Positions 4,317 to 6,767 of a stretch of DNA of 6,767 nucleotides are shown here, piece after piece. Position 1 is the stretch's first letter. The number at the start of each line of letters is the position of its first letter. Origin of the DNA: Pseudomonadota bacterium (GTDB lineage Bacteria; Pseudomonadota; Alphaproteobacteria; Rhodospirillales; 2-02-FULL-58-16); contig JADFTO010000147.1 of NCBI GenBank assembly GCA_022560215.1, positions 1 through 6,767 of the forward strand, in the 5' to 3' direction. Both the position numbers and the translations under genes were made by a program. The notes below the pieces were generated by a model, which worked only from the letters and a program-made list of their open reading frames with translations, had not been told where the DNA came from and made no database searches.

Positions 4317-6620
4317 ATGACGCAGATCGCGGCCGTTTCCCAGCGCATCTGGGACATGAAGTACCGTCTCCGCTCGGCCGACGGCCGGCCCCTGGACAAG
4401 ACCCTCGCCGACACCTGGCGCCGCGTGGCCGGCGCGCTGGCGGCGCCGGAAAGGGACGCGGACCTTTGGCAGGGGCGCTTCCTGGAGGCCATGGAGGATT
4501 TCCGCTTCCTGCCCGCCGGGCGCATCCTCGCGGGCGCCGGTACGGGGCGCAACGTCACCCTGTTCAACTGCTTCGTCATGGGCGACATCCCCGACGACAT
4601 GGCGGGAATCTTCGAGAACCTCAAGGAAGCGGCGCTCACCATGCAGCAGGGCGGCGGCATCGGATACGATTTCTCCACTCTCCGGCCCAAGGGGGCGCCC
4701 GTGCGCGGCATCGGCGCGGATGCGTCGGGTCCGCTGTCGTTCATGGATGTCTGGGATTCCATGTGCCGCACCATCATGAGCGCCGGGTCGCGCCGTGGCG
4801 CCATGATGGCGGTGATGCGTTGCGACCACCCGGATATCGAGGCCTTCATCGAGGCCAAGCGGGAACCGGGGCGGCTCAGGATGTTCAACCTCTCCATCCT
4901 GGTCAGCGATGGGTTCATGCGCGCGGTGAAGGAGGACGCGGCCTGGGAACTGACCTTCGGCGGGGAGGCGAACAAGAGCCTGCCGGCCAGGGAGCTCTGG
5001 GACAAGATCATGCGGGCCACCTACGCCTACGCGGAGCCGGGCGTCATCTTCATCGACCGGGTCAACCGACTGAACCCCCTGAATTACTGCGAGCATATCC
5101 ACGCCACCAATCCTTGCGGTGAGCAGCCGCTGCCCGCCTACGGCGCCTGCCTGCTGGGCTCGGTCAACCTGGCCAGGCTGGTGGAGGACCCCTTCCAGGA
5201 AAGCGCCCGCATCGACGCCGGCGACCTCGGGCGCCTGGTGGAAACGGCGGTGCGCATGCTGGACAACGTGATCGAGGTCTCCCCCTTGCCCCTTGCCGCC
5301 CAGGAGCACGAGGTCAGGGCCAAGCGCCGCCTCGGCCTCGGCGTCACCGGGCTCGCCGACGCCCTGATCATGTGCCGGGCCCGCTACGGCGGCGGCGAGG
5401 CGGTGCGCCTGACCAGGTCCTGGATGGGGACCATCCGGCGGGCCGCCTACCTGGCCTCGGCCCGCCTGGCCGGGGAAAAGGGGTCGTTTCCGCTCTATGA
5501 TCAGGAAAAGTACCTGGCGGGCGAAGCCGTGGCCGGCCTGGAGGATGACGTGAGGGAAGCCATTACCCGCCACGGCCTGCGCAACGCGCTGCTCACGTCG
5601 GTGGCGCCGACGGGGACCATCTCGCTTTTCGCCGACAACGTGTCCTCGGGGCTGGAGCCGGTGTTCAGCTTCAAGTACAACCGCGACCTGCTGATGGCCG
5701 ACGGGTCGCGCAGCGAGGAAGAGGTCAGCGATTACGCCTACCGCCTCTATCGCCGGCTGTTCGGCGCCGAGGCGCCGCTGGGCGAGGCCTTCGTCGACGC
5801 CCAGGACCTGAGCCCCTACGACCACCTGGTCATGCAGGCCGCCGTGCAGGAATTCGTCGACAGCTCCATCTCCAAGACCATCAACTGCCCGGAAAGCATC
5901 GCCTTCGAGGACTTCAAGGACATCTACGCCCAGGCCTACGAGCTCGGCTGCAAGGGCTGCACCACCTACCGCCCGAACGAGATCACCGGCGCCGTGCTCC
6001 GCCCCAGGAACGAGCCGGAGCCGGAGCTTCCCCTCGAGGCCCCGGCCATCTCCCGGGCCCGGCCCAGGGACCTCGGCGACGCGGGCAACGTGAGCCAACT
6101 GTTCCAGCCCCTGGACCGGCCCGGCGCTTTGCCCGGGACCACCTACAAGGTGCATTGGCCGGAAAGCGACCACGCCATCTACATCACCGTGAACGACATC
6201 ATCCACGACGGCCGCCGCCGCCCCTTCGAGGTGTTCATCAACTCCAAGAACATGGAGCACTACGCCTGGACGGTGGCCCTGACGCGCATGATCTCGGCGG
6301 TGTTCAGGCGCGGCGGCGACATCACCTTCGTGGTCGAGGAGCTGAAGGCCGTGTTCGATCCCCGGGGCGGCCAGTGGATGGGGGGCAAGTACGTGCCCTC
6401 CCTCCAGGCCGCCATCGGCGAGGTCCTCGAGCAGCACATGGTCAGCATCGGCTTCATCAAGGCCCCGGGCGCGGACGCGGACGCGGACGAGGGCCGCCGG
6501 GTGGTGAACCTGGAAAGCGGCGGCCACTTCCGCCAGTGCCCCAAGTGCGGCCAGGCGGGCCTGGTGCGCGAGGAAGGCTGCGACAACTGCAAGGCCTGCG
6601 GCTATTCAAAGTGCAGCTGA
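4317..6620 (+). CDS. nrdJ: Vitamin B12-dependent (class II) ribonucleotide reductase
   Basis: A 767-residue NrdJ that reduces ribonucleotides to deoxyribonucleotides using adenosylcobalamin to make the active-site thiyl radical; it works with or without oxygen. Visible signatures are TLFNC (Cys85, first redox Cys), NPCGE (265-269, with Cys267 as the likely thiyl Cys plus the Asn and Glu of the active site), Cys278 in GACLLGSVNL (second redox Cys), and PTGTIS (431-436, phosphate binding). SSISKTIN (516-523) and CKGCTTYRP (545-553) also match the family. No ATP-cone is present at the N-terminus, so overall activity control by dATP through that domain is absent. Residues about 605-710 match the TSCPD domain found at the end of many class II enzymes. 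The last 27 residues hold six Cys (741, 744, 755, 758, 761, 766) in CPKCG and CDNCKACGYSKC, a likely zinc-ribbon or thiol-relay tail. The gene is apparently monocistronic, with its own promoter and a downstream hairpin. Confidence 0.96.
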   Translation: MTQIAAVSQRIWDMKYRLRSADGRPLDKTLADTWRRVAGALAAPERDADLWQGRFLEAMEDFRFLPAGRILAGAGTGRNVTLFNCFVMGDIPDDMAGIFENLKEAALTMQQGGGIGYDFSTLRPKGAPVRGIGADASGPLSFMDVWDSMCRTIMSAGSRRGAMMAVMRCDHPDIEAFIEAKREPGRLRMFNLSILVSDGFMRAVKEDAAWELTFGGEANKSLPARELWDKIMRATYAYAEPGVIFIDRVNRLNPLNYCEHIHATNPCGEQPLPAYGACLLGSVNLARLVEDPFQESARIDAGDLGRLVETAVRMLDNVIEVSPLPLAAQEHEVRAKRRLGLGVTGLADALIMCRARYGGGEAVRLTRSWMGTIRRAAYLASARLAGEKGSFPLYDQEKYLAGEAVAGLEDDVREAITRHGLRNALLTSVAPTGTISLFADNVSSGLEPVFSFKYNRDLLMADGSRSEEEVSDYAYRLYRRLFGAEAPLGEAFVDAQDLSPYDHLVMQAAVQEFVDSSISKTINCPESIAFEDFKDIYAQAYELGCKGCTTYRPNEITGAVLRPRNEPEPELPLEAPAISRARPRDLGDAGNVSQLFQPLDRPGALPGTTYKVHWPESDHAIYITVNDIIHDGRRRPFEVFINSKNMEHYAWTVALTRMISAVFRRGGDITFVVEELKAVFDPRGGQWMGGKYVPSLQAAIGEVLEQHMVSIGFIKAPGADADADEGRRVVNLESGGHFRQCPKCGQAGLVREEGCDNCKACGYSKCS
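6471..6488 (+). repeat. Three 6-bp tandem repeats (GCGGAC) in nrdJ
   Basis: Three perfect copies of GCGGAC encode Ala-Asp repeats (residues about 719-724) in the linker between the TSCPD domain and the C-terminal Cys-rich tail. In-frame slippage here would only change linker length. Confidence 0.8.
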
Positions 6621-6642
6621 GGGCGGTGGGATGTTCGTATCC

Positions 6643-6697
6643 TAGTGTCCTGAATCCGAAATTCGTATCAACGAATTTCGGTTTCGAAAGGACACTA
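6643..6697. terminator. Long hairpin after nrdJ, possible terminator and repeat unit
   Basis: A 55-nt near-palindrome begins 22 bp after the nrdJ stop. Outer arms TAGTGTCCT (6643-6651) and AGGACACTA (6689-6697) pair fully. Inner arms CCGAAATTCG (6656-6665) and CGAATTTCGG (6672-6681) pair fully around the loop TATCAA. Position 6698 onward is AATTTATTG, AT-rich but without a strong T-run, so intrinsic termination is possible rather than clear. The stem is unusually long for a terminator, and a related hairpin follows at 6722-6764, so it may instead be a repeat element. Confidence 0.6.
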
Positions 6698-6703
6698 ATT
6701 TAT

Positions 6704-6721
6704 TGAATCCAGTGTGATTCA
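6704..6721. repeat. Short inverted repeat TGAATC / GATTCA
   Basis: TGAATC (6704-6709) and GATTCA (6716-6721) flank CAGTGT. It sits between the two larger hairpins. Its AGTGT (6711-6715) could also pair with ACACT of the first hairpin (6692-6696), so alternative foldings are possible. It contains GAATC and GATTC, which are CcrM-type GANTC sites. Confidence 0.45.
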
Positions 6722-6764
6722 GATTCCAAAATTCAGCACTCTTAATGTGCTGAATTTCGGAACC
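6722..6764. repeat. Second hairpin unit, related to the first
   Basis: Arms AAATTCAGCAC (6729-6739) and GTGCTGAATTT (6747-6757) pair perfectly around TCTTAAT. Pairing continues outward with mismatches to 6722 and 6764. Its left edge, GATTCCAAAATTC (6722-6734), matches GAATCCGAAATTC of the first hairpin (6652-6664) at 11 of 13 positions, and GAATTTCGG occurs in both right arms (6673-6681 and 6752-6760). This indicates two copies of a related palindromic element rather than one chance hairpin. Confidence 0.6.
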
Positions 6765-6767
6765 ATC

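Noticed and set aside
4089..6527. An 812-codon open frame on the minus strand, opposite nrdJ
   Set aside because: It lies antisense to an unmistakable nrdJ, its product is rich in His, Gly, Arg, Ala and Val without recognisable motifs, and such frames are expected opposite GC-rich genes with biased third codon positions.
6643..6767. CRISPR array in the repetitive tail
   Set aside because: The repeats are inverted hairpins with two diverged copies, not evenly spaced direct repeats with unique spacers, and no cas gene is present.

Overview
The window is GC-rich, chromosomal-looking DNA, most likely from an alphaproteobacterium of the Rhodospirillales type. The basis is the strong G/C preference at third codon positions and the gene set: a bactofilin, an EI24/CysZ-like membrane protein, a PfkB/adenosine-kinase-like enzyme, and a short vitamin-B12-dependent ribonucleotide reductase. 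The lineage is inferred from protein resemblance and could not be tested by a search. I see no phage, CRISPR, tRNA, rRNA or intact insertion sequence.

Layout. (1) 1-432, minus: the N-terminal 144 codons of a PfkB-family (adenosine-kinase-like) sugar/nucleoside kinase that runs off the left edge. (2) 433-650: a divergent intergenic region carrying two related palindromes of the form TTCCA-N6-TGGAA, the best operator candidates here. (3) 651-2483, plus: a tight three-gene operon of EI24-domain membrane protein, bactofilin and lipoprotein with a BamE-like C-terminal domain; the gene junctions are a 1-bp gap and a 4-bp overlap. (4) 2484-2637: a convergent intergenic region with a small hairpin that could terminate the minus-strand operon. 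(5) 2638-3957, minus: ychJ followed by a YkgJ-family Cys-cluster gene, both encoding small Cys-rich, presumably metal-binding proteins. (6) 3958-4316: a divergent intergenic region with a good sigma-70-type promoter for the next gene. (7) 4317-6620, plus: nrdJ, class II ribonucleotide reductase, full length. (8) 6621-6767: an AT-rich tail made almost entirely of inverted repeats, including two related hairpin units.

How the genes work together. The operon at 651-2483 would place an inner-membrane protein, a cytoskeletal scaffold and an outer-membrane-type lipoprotein under one control, suggesting an envelope-associated job; this is inference from layout. NrdJ makes deoxyribonucleotides with adenosylcobalamin, and the partial kinase probably acts in nucleoside salvage, but nothing in the sequence ties the two together. 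Most genes here are recognisable housekeeping families. The least explained parts are the paired palindromes near 451-542, the palindrome cluster at 6643-6764, and the role of the bactofilin operon.
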